Program-made: the position numbers and the translations under genes
NCBI GenBank assembly: GCA_002787815.1
Contig: PCUY01000018.1
Location: 1-55,825, forward strand
Length of the DNA: 55,825 nucleotides
Direction: 5' to 3'
Source: Bacteroidetes bacterium CG12_big_fil_rev_8_21_14_0_65_60_17
GTDB taxonomy: Bacteria > Bacteroidota > Rhodothermia > Rhodothermales > UBA10348
Shown here: one piece after another, positions 27,303 to 34,999 of the stretch
Layout: every line of letters starts with the position of its first letter
How positions within the stretch are numbered: position 1 is the stretch's first letter
Notes under the pieces: generated by a model
Seen by the model: the letters and a program-made list of their open reading frames with translations, nothing else
Databases searched by the model: none
Told to the model about the DNA's origin: nothing

Positions 27303-27674
27303 TTATTTGCGGGTTTTGACGCGGGTCCAGAAGTAGACGACAAGGAGCAGCGCGGCCGTTCCCTGGAGCGCAGACGACGCGAGCAGCAGGCTTCCCCACG
27401 CCTCCACATGGGCACGCGGCTCAGCCGGAATGCGGAGCAGGAGCCCCGCATTGAGCAGCCCCCAGGCCGCGCCCACCAACCGGAAATTCCCGTACGGTGC
27501 CTCCTTCGAGTGACGTGGAAAAAGCCAGTAGGCTACGCCGAAAATGAGCTGCGTCAGCCAACCGACCGTGAGCACGTGAAACACGGCCGGATGCGAGGAA
27601 AAAGCGCCCATGGCCAGACCTGCGAACAGATGGACCAGCGCCGTCTTGATGTAGAGCCGACTCAGCAGTGGCAT
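27303..27674 (-). CDS. Small four-helix membrane protein with HCO-like motif
   Basis: A 123-residue protein beginning MPLLSRLYIKTALVHLF, with four hydrophobic segments. HPAVFHVLTVGWLTQLIFGVAYWLFPRH in helix two resembles an isolated helix pair of heme-copper oxidase subunit I, with two or three candidate heme-ligand His. Proteins of this sort occur beside NO reductase genes in related bacteria; that is from memory and unverified. It starts 17 bp after the nirK stop, and its start codon touches the copy of the dispersed repeat at 27674. Confidence 0.65.
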   Translation of the reverse strand: MPLLSRLYIKTALVHLFAGLAMGAFSSHPAVFHVLTVGWLTQLIFGVAYWLFPRHSKEAPYGNFRLVGAAWGLLNAGLLLRIPAEPRAHVEAWGSLLLASSALQGTAALLLVVYFWTRVKTRK

Positions 27675-27694
27675 GGTTTTTCAACAGCCTTTTA
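27674..27694. repeat. Solo end of the inverted-repeat element at the nirK stop
   Basis: TGGTTTTTCAACAGCCTTTTA at this site matches the inner-to-outer end of the 387-499 element (TGGTT-TTCAACAGCCTTTTA type) almost perfectly, and no second end is within reach. On the reverse strand it supplies the nirK stop codon (TAA at 27694-27692) and the gap to the next gene. Confidence 0.6.
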
Positions 27695-29089
27695 GTGCTT
27701 GCTACGGACCTTCGTCACGTCCACAGGACTGATTTCGGGGCCGTTATTACCCCAGGAATTCAGAACGTACGTCACGACAGCAGCGACTTCGGCGTCTGAA
27801 AGACGCACCGCCGGCATGACACCGTTGTAGGTCTCGCCGTTGACGAGAATCTCGCCCGAACGTCCGTGCACCACGATGTCCACAGCCCGCAGCGGATCGG
27901 CCAGCAGGTAATCCGAGCCGGCGAGCGGAGGGAATGCGCCGGGTAATCCCTGACCCTGAGGTTGGTGACAGGCGGCGCAGTTCGACGTGTATATACGTTC
28001 CCCCGCCACCATGGGGTCTTCGATCTCTTCATTGGATGTTTCTGTCGCTGGCACGTCCTGGATTCCACCACCCTCCGGCAGGTATACGCTCTCTTCCAGC
28101 AGACCGGAATACACGGCTTTGTTTTCTTCTCCCTCTACGACAAGGTTGGCAAGGGCGCCCTTGTTGAACGCACGGAAAATGGCGTGGTCCACGAGAATGA
28201 GATTGGCGGGTACCTCCACGTCAAACTCCACAATGGCTGCACCTCCCGCCGGAACGAGCGTCGTCTGAACGTTCTCCTGGGTCACGAGCGTTCCGCCCTC
28301 CTGGTGGACCCGATCGAATATTTCCCCGATCACATGAAACGATGACACAAGGTTCGGCCCACCATTGCCAACGAAGAGGCGCACGGTCTCTCCAACGTGG
28401 GCCGCGAGCGCACGCTCACCCGTGAGCGACCCGACAGCACCATTGAAAACGACATAGTCGGCATCTTCCTCAATGGCCTTCTCCATGTCGAATGGCTGCA
28501 GCCCGGGGTCGCCATAATTGCCCTTCGTATAGAATTCGCTCTGCATCACGTAGTACTCCCTGTCCACGGGCGGCAAACCTGCCTTCGGTTCGACCAGGAT
28601 GAGGCCATACATACCATTGGCAATGTGCATACCAACGGGAGCTGTCGCACAGTGATACACATATAGTCCCGGATTCATGGCCGTGAACGAAAACGTGGAT
28701 CCCTTGCCAGGTGCCGTGAACGACGCAGCCGCACCGCCACCGGGCCCCGTAACCGCATGCAGGTCAATATTGTGCGGCATCTTGCTCGTCGGGTGGTTGT
28801 TCAGGTGAAATTCGACGACATCACCCTCACGCACACGGATGAATGACCCCGGTACCTCGCCACCGAAGGTCCAGAATTCGTACTCGACCCCATCCGCCAA
28901 GCGTCCCTTTTTCTCCACGGTCTCCAGTTCCACGACCACTTTTGTCGGATGTTTACGCGTAATCGGAGGCGGAACATGTGGTGCAGCGGTCAAAACTGCT
29001 TTTTCTTCGCCCTGGATGGCATAGGACGTACAACTGAAATTGAGCACGGAGGCCAGGACGATGACGAGGGTTGGAACGAAAGGGCGCAT
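27692..29089 (-). CDS. nirK: Copper nitrite reductase fused to cytochrome c
   Basis: A 465-residue periplasmic enzyme reducing nitrite to NO. A lipoprotein-like signal (LASVLNFSC) precedes two cupredoxin domains. Type 1 and 2 copper ligands are visible: HNIDLHAV (His, catalytic Asp, His), VYHCAT (His, Cys), [10 protein letters not shown] (His, Met) and, in domain 2, [11 protein letters not shown] (catalytic His) and [13 protein letters not shown] (His). A C-terminal cytochrome c domain has CAACH and a likely axial Met in NGVMPAV. Fusion lets a donor feed electrons directly to copper. It is divergent from the NO reductase genes across 169 bp and heads a group with two small membrane proteins. 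Confidence 0.93.
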   Translation of the reverse strand: MRPFVPTLVIVLASVLNFSCTSYAIQGEEKAVLTAAPHVPPPITRKHPTKVVVELETVEKKGRLADGVEYEFWTFGGEVPGSFIRVREGDVVEFHLNNHPTSKMPHNIDLHAVTGPGGGAAASFTAPGKGSTFSFTAMNPGLYVYHCATAPVGMHIANGMYGLILVEPKAGLPPVDREYYVMQSEFYTKGNYGDPGLQPFDMEKAIEEDADYVVFNGAVGSLTGERALAAHVGETVRLFVGNGGPNLVSSFHVIGEIFDRVHQEGGTLVTQENVQTTLVPAGGAAIVEFDVEVPANLILVDHAIFRAFNKGALANLVVEGEENKAVYSGLLEESVYLPEGGGIQDVPATETSNEEIEDPMVAGERIYTSNCAACHQPQGQGLPGAFPPLAGSDYLLADPLRAVDIVVHGRSGEILVNGETYNGVMPAVRLSDAEVAAVVTYVLNSWGNNGPEISPVDVTKVRSKH

Positions 29090-29177
29090 GGCGAGGGACA
29101 GTTTGGGTGGGAGTCTGTTGAAGGGCCGTACCAGTCTACATAGGACGTGAACCCATAAGCAATTTTTCTTCGTGTGA

Positions 29178-29222
29178 ATTATATAAAGACTTAATACTCT
29201 TTTGTATATAATAAAAGTATTA
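29178..29222. promoter_or_regulatory. Divergent nirK/NOR promoters with a palindromic site
   Basis: This AT-rich segment has a perfect TATAAT on each strand: forward at 29207-29212 for the NOR genes and reverse at 29183-29178 for nirK. Neither has a good -35. Between them lies AAAGACTTAATACTC (29185-29199), part of the wider inverted repeat AAAGA-N8-TCTTT. A second inverted repeat, TAATA-AAAG-TATTA, covers 29209-29222. AAAGACT-N3-TA-N-TC recurs at the ric promoter. This suggests one NO- or oxygen-responsive regulator acts on both sides; its identity is unknown. Confidence 0.55.
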
Positions 29223-29258
29223 TTATCCCTGCATGTTCACCAACCATTCTGATGTCCC

Positions 29259-29399
29259 ATGTCTGATCCGAACCGTCCATGGCAGATCCAACTCTTTGAC
29301 AGCATCTGGCTCCTTGCCGGTGCAGCCATCGTGTTTTTCGTGCTCTCCTACATCGTGTGGGGGCTTGTCGACATTCTCACCATCCCGACCGGAGGTTGA
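29259..29399 (+). CDS. 46-residue single-helix subunit of the NO reductase
   Basis: This short frame reads MSDPNRPWQIQLFDSIWLLA and continues through one hydrophobic helix (about residues 17-40) to DILTIPTGG and TGA. It lies between the divergent promoter and the CuA subunit gene, only two bases before that ATG, on the same strand. B-family oxygen reductases of the ba3 kind carry such a small one-helix subunit (IIa) of about 35 residues, and this is the likely role by analogy. There is no competing gene in this interval. Confidence 0.75.
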   Translation: MSDPNRPWQIQLFDSIWLLAGAAIVFFVLSYIVWGLVDILTIPTGG

Positions 29400-29401
29400 T
29401 C

Positions 29402-29941
29402 ATGAGTTCACCCATTCACTCTCCCCAGGGCAACTGGTGGATTGCCGGCGTATCGGTACTTGAAAAAACGTGGATCCGCATCAGCGTCGTGTGGTGCCTC
29501 CTCCTGTTTGCGTCCATGATCGTGTGGGCATCCTACGGTAAGCAGAATCAGGCAGGCCCGACATACCGGGTATCCACAACCGAGTTCATGCAGAAGGTGC
29601 AGGCCTTCAAGAAGGCTGGTACACAGACCGAAGACGGCATTATTCCTGCCGACGAACACATATATGTTGCAGCGGCCCGGTTTTCGTTTGACGGATTTCC
29701 TGTCGTACTCCAAGCCGGAAAGCAATACCAGGTGCATATGAGCAGCTATGATGTCCAACACGGACTCTCGGTCAGGCCCGAGCATGCGCTCAGCAAGCAG
29801 ATGTCACTGCAACTTCTGCCCGGTTACGAATGGGTACTGCCCATGAAGTTCGATGAACCGGGAGTCTATCACGTGGTCTGCAATGAGTTCTGTGGCGTCG
29901 GCCACCGGACCATGCATGGCTCTTTCATTGTGCGGAGGTAA
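29402..29941 (+). CDS. CuA subunit II of a B-family heme-copper (NO) reductase
   Basis: A 179-residue protein with one N-terminal helix (residues about 24-43, RISVVWCLLLFASMIVW) and a periplasmic cupredoxin. The CuA site is complete: His in YDVQHGLS, then CNEFCGVGHRTM with two Cys, the bridging Glu carbonyl, His and Met. It takes electrons from a soluble donor and passes them to subunit I. The start at 29402 follows the 46-residue gene; a frame from 29357 would overlap it. Subunit I begins three bases after the stop. Confidence 0.88.
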   Translation: MSSPIHSPQGNWWIAGVSVLEKTWIRISVVWCLLLFASMIVWASYGKQNQAGPTYRVSTTEFMQKVQAFKKAGTQTEDGIIPADEHIYVAAARFSFDGFPVVLQAGKQYQVHMSSYDVQHGLSVRPEHALSKQMSLQLLPGYEWVLPMKFDEPGVYHVVCNEFCGVGHRTMHGSFIVRR

Positions 29942-29944
29942 CCC

Positions 29945-31651
29945 ATGATCAAGGAACTGTTTACCAACGACTACGGACCTGACGGCTTTCGCACGTGCTC
30001 CGTGACGGGCATGCGCATTGACCGCACGGCAGAAAACTTCGTCAAGGTATTCGGCCTGACGGCCGTGGTTGCACTCGTAGTGGGTGGTATCTCCGCCATC
30101 CTCGTTGTGCTGACCCGCTGGGAAGTCGTCGGCCTGCTCGGTCCTGCCGATTTCTACAACTGGCTGAGCGTACACGCATGGAATCTGCTCATTTTCTGGA
30201 TGGTCTTCATGGAAGTAGCCATTCTGTATGTGGGCGGGCCCATGGTACTCGGGCGCAAGCTGCCGGCGCCTAAACTGGCCATGGTCGGGTACGTCCTCAT
30301 GCTGGGTGCGGCCATTGGCATCAACTGGGCCCTCATGACGACGTCGGCCCCGGATCATGCACCGGTCCTGACGTCCTATGCCCCACTGCCTTCTTCGGAG
30401 TGGTTTTACCTCGGCGCCATCGTCTTCATTCTGGGAACGGTGATTGCTGCACTGCCCTTCTTTGCCGCCATCTGGCAGGAGAAGGTGGAAAACCCGAACA
30501 GGAGCCTGCCACTCGTCGCATTTGGCGCCTTCATCACGGCCATCATCGCCGTCGAGGCGTTGCTGGGTGGTTTGATCACCTACATTCCAACCTACATGTG
30601 GCGGATCGGTCTACTCGAGCATATCGATGCGGCCTGGTACCGCCAGATGTACTGGATCGTTGGACACGGAAGCCAGCAGATCAACCTGGCGGCCATGATT
30701 ACGGTGTGGTACTTCCTGACCCATGTGGTCGGGGGCGCGGAGGTCGTGAGCGAAAAAGTCTCCCGATCCGCTTTCATACTGTACCTCTTCTTCATCAACA
30801 TGGGCGCTGCCCACCACCTCATGGCCGATCCGGCACTCGCCGCGAGCTGGAAGGTCTGGAACACGTCTTACGCCGCCTACGGCGCCGTTCTCGCCAGCAT
30901 GATCCACGCCTTCGCCATCCCGGCGGGCCTGGAGGCCGGACGCCGCAAGCGGGGCGCCGGGAAGAGCCTCTTCGGATGGTTATGGTCATCGCCCTGGAGC
31001 AACCCCGTGTTCTCGGCCGTCATCTTCTCCATCATTCTGTTCGGCTTCATGGGAGGCATTACGGGCGTACTGATGGGACAGATGCAGCTCAACCTGGCGT
31101 GGCACAACACGTGGGCTACCGTGGGCCACTTCCACGCCACGGTCGTACTCGGAACCACGATGACGTTCATGGGGCTCGTGTTTTTCGTGATACAGACCAT
31201 GTTCAGGAAAGAACTCATCATGGCACCGCTCGCGAAGATCCAGCCCTGGTTCTATTCCGGTTTCATGGCGCTTACGACGCTCATGATGATGTATCTCGGC
31301 ATCCTCTACGGCATTCCACGGCGCCATGCGTCGGTCATGAATATCCCGGGGACGGACTTCAATTTCGCTGCCGCCGAGCCACTCTTCGTGGTATTCGGCA
31401 TTGCTGCACTGCTGGCCATTGCCGGTGGCATCCTGTTTGCGCTGATTTCGGTAGGCTCGCTGCTTTTCGGCAACAGACTCGATCCATCGACCGTGTTCAG
31501 GCCGACGCATTCCTGGCAGGGTGACGGGAGCCCGGTCCACCTGCAGTCCATGCGTGGCACGTTCGCGTTCACGCTCATTTTCCTGGCCGTATTCGTGATT
31601 GCCTATGTCCTGAACTGGTACCTGTTGTCACGACTCTGGGAGATCGGATAG
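29945..31651 (+). CDS. Catalytic subunit I of a B-family NO reductase
   Basis: A 568-residue, about 13-helix heme-copper protein. All six metal His are present: His77 (low-spin heme, helix II), His241 (WIVGHGSQQ), His290-His291 (GAAHHLMADP) for CuB, and His395/His397 (GHFHATV) for the two hemes. In ba3 oxidases the residue four after the first CuB His is the cross-linked catalytic Tyr; here it is Gln245. Loss of that Tyr marks NO reductases derived from oxidases. Pairing with nirK supports this. Similar enzymes (called eNOR) are reported from Rhodothermus, as I recall. O2 reduction is unlikely but not excluded. Confidence 0.85.
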   Translation: MIKELFTNDYGPDGFRTCSVTGMRIDRTAENFVKVFGLTAVVALVVGGISAILVVLTRWEVVGLLGPADFYNWLSVHAWNLLIFWMVFMEVAILYVGGPMVLGRKLPAPKLAMVGYVLMLGAAIGINWALMTTSAPDHAPVLTSYAPLPSSEWFYLGAIVFILGTVIAALPFFAAIWQEKVENPNRSLPLVAFGAFITAIIAVEALLGGLITYIPTYMWRIGLLEHIDAAWYRQMYWIVGHGSQQINLAAMITVWYFLTHVVGGAEVVSEKVSRSAFILYLFFINMGAAHHLMADPALAASWKVWNTSYAAYGAVLASMIHAFAIPAGLEAGRRKRGAGKSLFGWLWSSPWSNPVFSAVIFSIILFGFMGGITGVLMGQMQLNLAWHNTWATVGHFHATVVLGTTMTFMGLVFFVIQTMFRKELIMAPLAKIQPWFYSGFMALTTLMMMYLGILYGIPRRHASVMNIPGTDFNFAAAEPLFVVFGIAALLAIAGGILFALISVGSLLFGNRLDPSTVFRPTHSWQGDGSPVHLQSMRGTFAFTLIFLAVFVIAYVLNWYLLSRLWEIG

Positions 31652-31658
31652 ATACATC

Positions 31659-32459
31659 ATGACGTTCATTGAGCAGTCAAGACGAGCTGAACAGGCCATT
31701 CCGGGGCCGGGACCCAGGCCGCGCCAACGGCCCGGGCCGCGTCAACAGCCCAGGCCGCGCCAACGGCCCGGGCCGCGCAAAGAGCACGGTCCCCTGAAGG
31801 CCCTGTGGCTGGCCTACAAGGCAATCTATTATGCGAGCACACCGTCGTGGCGGTTCATGAAGAGCGGTGCCCTCTTCCTGTTCGGGTTTTTCTGCTGGTC
31901 GGCCGGTAATCTCCTGCTCTCCTATGAACCGTCCTGGACGTGGGTACAGTTCATTGCATCGTACGGCTTTCTCGTCATCATATGGGGACCCGTTACGCAT
32001 CTGATACTCGTCCCCATCGTGACGCCCTACATGCGACGGTGCTTCCATTCCAATCCCGGGAAGTGGCTTGCAAAACACCTCTCGCTCGTGAACTTCCTGG
32101 TCTTCATGGTGCATGTCATTCTGTTCGGACTGTATCCACCCGACCATGTGCTCTTCGAGTTCGGTACCATCGCGCGGGAGAACCCGGCCGTGGATGTGAA
32201 TCCGACCCTCACGTGCAACCGGGACCGGGATGCTGCCCGGCTGACGTGCACAGTAAGGCCGGCAGACGGGATTGGGCGATTGAATATAGAGACGGCCGGC
32301 GAGCCTATCCGGCGCCTCGACGAGGCGCCGTGGACGTTCACACTGCAGGAGCAGCAGCTGGCGAGGGTTGTCGGACAACAACAGTTCGAAGTCCTGGTCA
32401 TGACACCGGATGGTGACGTGATACGCAGTTTCACCAAGTACGTGGCGACGATACCCTGA
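31659..32459 (+). CDS. NOR-cluster membrane protein with Pro/Arg repeats
   Basis: A 266-residue protein. Residues about 18-42 are made of four six-residue units (PRPRQR, PGPRQQ, PRPRQR, PGPRKE) coded by a tandem DNA repeat. Three membrane helices follow (about 66-88, 90-118, 140-160), including ASYGFLVIIWGPVTHLIL, then an about 90-residue periplasmic beta domain with a probable disulfide (LTCNRD, RLTCTV). Not recognised. Its place between subunit I (seven bases upstream) and the next membrane gene (TGATG overlap) makes it a probable NOR accessory or assembly factor. Confidence 0.75.
   Translation: MTFIEQSRRAEQAIPGPGPRPRQRPGPRQQPRPRQRPGPRKEHGPLKALWLAYKAIYYASTPSWRFMKSGALFLFGFFCWSAGNLLLSYEPSWTWVQFIASYGFLVIIWGPVTHLILVPIVTPYMRRCFHSNPGKWLAKHLSLVNFLVFMVHVILFGLYPPDHVLFEFGTIARENPAVDVNPTLTCNRDRDAARLTCTVRPADGIGRLNIETAGEPIRRLDEAPWTFTLQEQQLARVVGQQQFEVLVMTPDGDVIRSFTKYVATIP
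31713..31784 (+). repeat. Four tandem 18-bp units inside the accessory gene
   Basis: The units at 31713-31730, 31731-31748, 31749-31766 and 31767-31784 alternate between CCCAGGCCGCGCCAACGG and CCCGGGCCGCGTCAACAG types; the last ends in GCAAAGAG. Each unit encodes six residues rich in Pro and Arg, so copy-number changes would keep the reading frame. Confidence 0.85.
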
Positions 32460-33610
32460 TGAACACCGTTGAAAAACGCGTCTGGACGGGCTCTCTCGCG
32501 TGTTTCATCCTGGCCGCCGGAACCGGGTTCTTCTTCCGGGGCATCCAGTTCCTGGGCATTCCAGCGGAGTTCCCATGGCCGCATGGTGCCATTCCGCTCG
32601 ATATGGGTCACATACGGCATGCGCATACCCACGTCATGTATTTCGGGTGGGTAACGCCCGTGGTCATGCTGCTCATGCTGCCTGATCCATCGCGCTACCG
32701 CGGGCTGCTCACCACGTTACTGGTGCTGGCCCTGCTGGCCTGGGCCCCTTTCCTGCTGCTGGGCTACAAACCACTCTCGATCGTACTCTCGACATCGACC
32801 ATGCTGACATGGTATGTGTTCGGTATCCGCTACATGTGGGACCGACGCCGGGGTTCTATCCCGCTCGACGGCAGATGCGTCCGTCACCTCTTCGACGCCT
32901 CACTCGCGCTGCTCGTTGTGGCGTCGACCGGTGCCTGGGGCCTGGGATTGACCATGGCCATGGGGATGGACCACTCGCTGGCGTATGACCTTTCGCTTCA
33001 CGTCTTTCTGGATCTGTTTGCTGAAGGATGGCTCATGCTGGCCATTCTGGCCGCCATGCTCCGCTCCGCTCGGCGCGCCGTTCCGAGGCGGGCCTTCTGG
33101 ATGCTCGTCGCGGGCATCCCGACCCTTTTCCTGCTGGGGGTCGTGCCCGAACGCCTGCCGTGGGAGATGCGCCTGGTTGGAAGCGCCGGAGCGCTCATGA
33201 CGGCTGCCGGGCTGCTGCTCGTGCTGCTGGAGGTGCGGGGGCGACTCGGCCAGGTGTGGCGCCTTCCCGTAGCACTCATGTATGTCAACGCAGGTGTCCA
33301 TGCAGGCCTTGCCATTCCCGCCGTCGCCTCTTGGGGCATGGCGATGGGCCTCCGTATTCCGTGGCTTCACCTCGTTCTGCTCGGGATTGTCACGACGGGG
33401 CTCGTGGCGGCAGTCCACGATCATTTCGGAAGCCGCTACACACGCGGCTGGCCCATGCTCCAGGCCTCGATCGTACTCGTACTCGCGAGTCTCTTCCTGC
33501 TTACAGGACTCTGGCCCGGGAGCCTGGTTGGAGAATGGACCGGTCCCCTCGTTGCCGGGATTGCCCTGCTTCCGATGGCGGCCATGGTACGTATGTTCAC
33601 CGCCACCTGA
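32459..33610 (+). CDS. Polytopic membrane protein with His cluster, NOR operon
   Basis: A 383-residue protein with about ten to twelve helices. Near the N-terminus it carries a His-rich stretch, H42, H51, H54, H56 and H58 (GHIRHAHTHVMYFGW), and later LSLHVFLDLFAEGW and VHAGLAIP. The H-T-H-V-M-x-F-G-W pattern resembles the small proteins at 26811 and 27303 and a heme-copper oxidase-like helix. Heme or copper binding is a fair guess; NnrS-like function is possible but the known NnrS motifs are not evident. It begins by a TGATG overlap and is 18 bp ahead of hemN. Confidence 0.7.
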   Translation: MNTVEKRVWTGSLACFILAAGTGFFFRGIQFLGIPAEFPWPHGAIPLDMGHIRHAHTHVMYFGWVTPVVMLLMLPDPSRYRGLLTTLLVLALLAWAPFLLLGYKPLSIVLSTSTMLTWYVFGIRYMWDRRRGSIPLDGRCVRHLFDASLALLVVASTGAWGLGLTMAMGMDHSLAYDLSLHVFLDLFAEGWLMLAILAAMLRSARRAVPRRAFWMLVAGIPTLFLLGVVPERLPWEMRLVGSAGALMTAAGLLLVLLEVRGRLGQVWRLPVALMYVNAGVHAGLAIPAVASWGMAMGLRIPWLHLVLLGIVTTGLVAAVHDHFGSRYTRGWPMLQASIVLVLASLFLLTGLWPGSLVGEWTGPLVAGIALLPMAAMVRMFTAT

Positions 33611-33628
33611 TGAGACGCCGCCCGATAC

Positions 33629-34999
33629 ATGCCCATATCCGTACATACCGACCTCATTCACCGCTACGACCGGCCCGGCCCCCGCTATACCAGCTACCCG
33701 ACGGCCCCACACTTTTCGTCGGAATTCACGCCGGTGGACTGGGAACTCGCCATGTCGGAAAACAACCTTACGCCCGATCGCGACCTCTCTCTCTACGTCC
33801 ACATTCCGTTCTGCGACACTCTCTGCTGGTTCTGTGGCTGCACCACGATTATTTCGCGCCGCAAGGAGGCATCGGCCCGGTATGTCGATGCCCTCCTCCG
33901 GGAAATCGACCTCTATGCCGAACGCATACACCCGGGTCGCCGCGTCGTACAGATCCACTGGGGCGGCGGTACGCCAACGCATCTCTCGCCCGAACAGATC
34001 GAGCGCGTGGGCCGGCACCTGCACGATCGTTTCCGCGTTTCGGGAGATGCGGAGATCAGTTGTGAAATGGACCCCCGTGGACTGGAAAATGGCCATATCG
34101 AGGCCCTCCGCCTCGTCGGATTCAACCGGGCATCGATTGGCGTACAGGACTTCAATCCTGTCGTCCAGAAGGCCATCAATCGCATACACGACGAAGCGCT
34201 CGTCGGCGATGTCGTGGCGCGGATCCGTGCCGCGGGGTTCGCATCCATCAACATGGACCTGATCTACGGCCTTCCCCACCAGACACCCGATTCCTTCGCA
34301 GATACACTCGACAGGGTACGACGCCTCAACTCCGACCGTCTGGCCGTCTTCAGCTACGCACATGTTCCCTGGATGATGCCACACCAGAAGCTGATCCACG
34401 AGAACGACCTGCCCCATCCGACCGACAAGGCGCTTATGCTCGCGCACGTCGTGGCGTCGCTCACCGAAGAGGACTGGACCTACATCGGCATGGATCATTT
34501 TGCCCGGTCGTCCGATGATCTGGCCGTTGCCCAGCGAAACGGTACGCTGCAGCGCAATTTCCAGGGATACTCGACGCGTTCCGGGGTCGACATCCATGCC
34601 TTTGGCATGTCATCGATCAGTCAGCTTCCCAACGCCTACGCACAGCATTCGAAACAGCTCGGTGCGTGGTACGATGCTGTGGAGGCCGGGCGGCTGCCGC
34701 TCGCCAAAGGGGTTCGGCTCTCGCCCGATGACGTGCAGCGACGACACGTCATCATGCGGCTCATGTGCGACATGCGGCTCGACTTCGACGCGCTCTCGGA
34801 GCAGCTTGGCGTGGCGTTCCCGGAGGTTTTCCGGCGCGAACTGGCGGCCCTTGACATGTTCATGGACGATGGCCTGCTCGAAAAGACGCACGGCGGCCTG
34901 CGCGTAACCGATACGGGGCGCCTGTTCGTGCGCAACATGGCCATGACGTTTGACGCCTACCTGGGTGTGGGCCAGGCACGCTATTCGCGCACAGTATGA
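33629..34999 (+). CDS. hemN: Oxygen-independent coproporphyrinogen III oxidase
   Basis: A 456-residue radical-SAM enzyme of heme synthesis. The N-terminal PGPRYTSYPTA is diagnostic of genuine HemN as opposed to HemW. The cluster-binding CDTLCWFCGC gives the C-x3-C-x2-C-x-C pattern, with SAM-binding GGGTPTHL and the HemN-specific C-terminal domain (IGMDHFA, NFQGYSTRSGVDIHAFGMSSIS). It decarboxylates coproporphyrinogen III without O2, fitting a denitrifying condition. The start ATG follows the NOR accessory gene by 18 bp, and the gene overlaps hemY by ATGA. Confidence 0.95.
   Translation: MPISVHTDLIHRYDRPGPRYTSYPTAPHFSSEFTPVDWELAMSENNLTPDRDLSLYVHIPFCDTLCWFCGCTTIISRRKEASARYVDALLREIDLYAERIHPGRRVVQIHWGGGTPTHLSPEQIERVGRHLHDRFRVSGDAEISCEMDPRGLENGHIEALRLVGFNRASIGVQDFNPVVQKAINRIHDEALVGDVVARIRAAGFASINMDLIYGLPHQTPDSFADTLDRVRRLNSDRLAVFSYAHVPWMMPHQKLIHENDLPHPTDKALMLAHVVASLTEEDWTYIGMDHFARSSDDLAVAQRNGTLQRNFQGYSTRSGVDIHAFGMSSISQLPNAYAQHSKQLGAWYDAVEAGRLPLAKGVRLSPDDVQRRHVIMRLMCDMRLDFDALSEQLGVAFPEVFRRELAALDMFMDDGLLEKTHGGLRVTDTGRLFVRNMAMTFDAYLGVGQARYSRTV

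Noticed and set aside
32900-34597. A 565-codon reverse frame across two forward genes
   Set aside because: It spans hemN and the upstream membrane gene, both with clear motifs; composition is Gly/Arg/His-rich without domain blocks.
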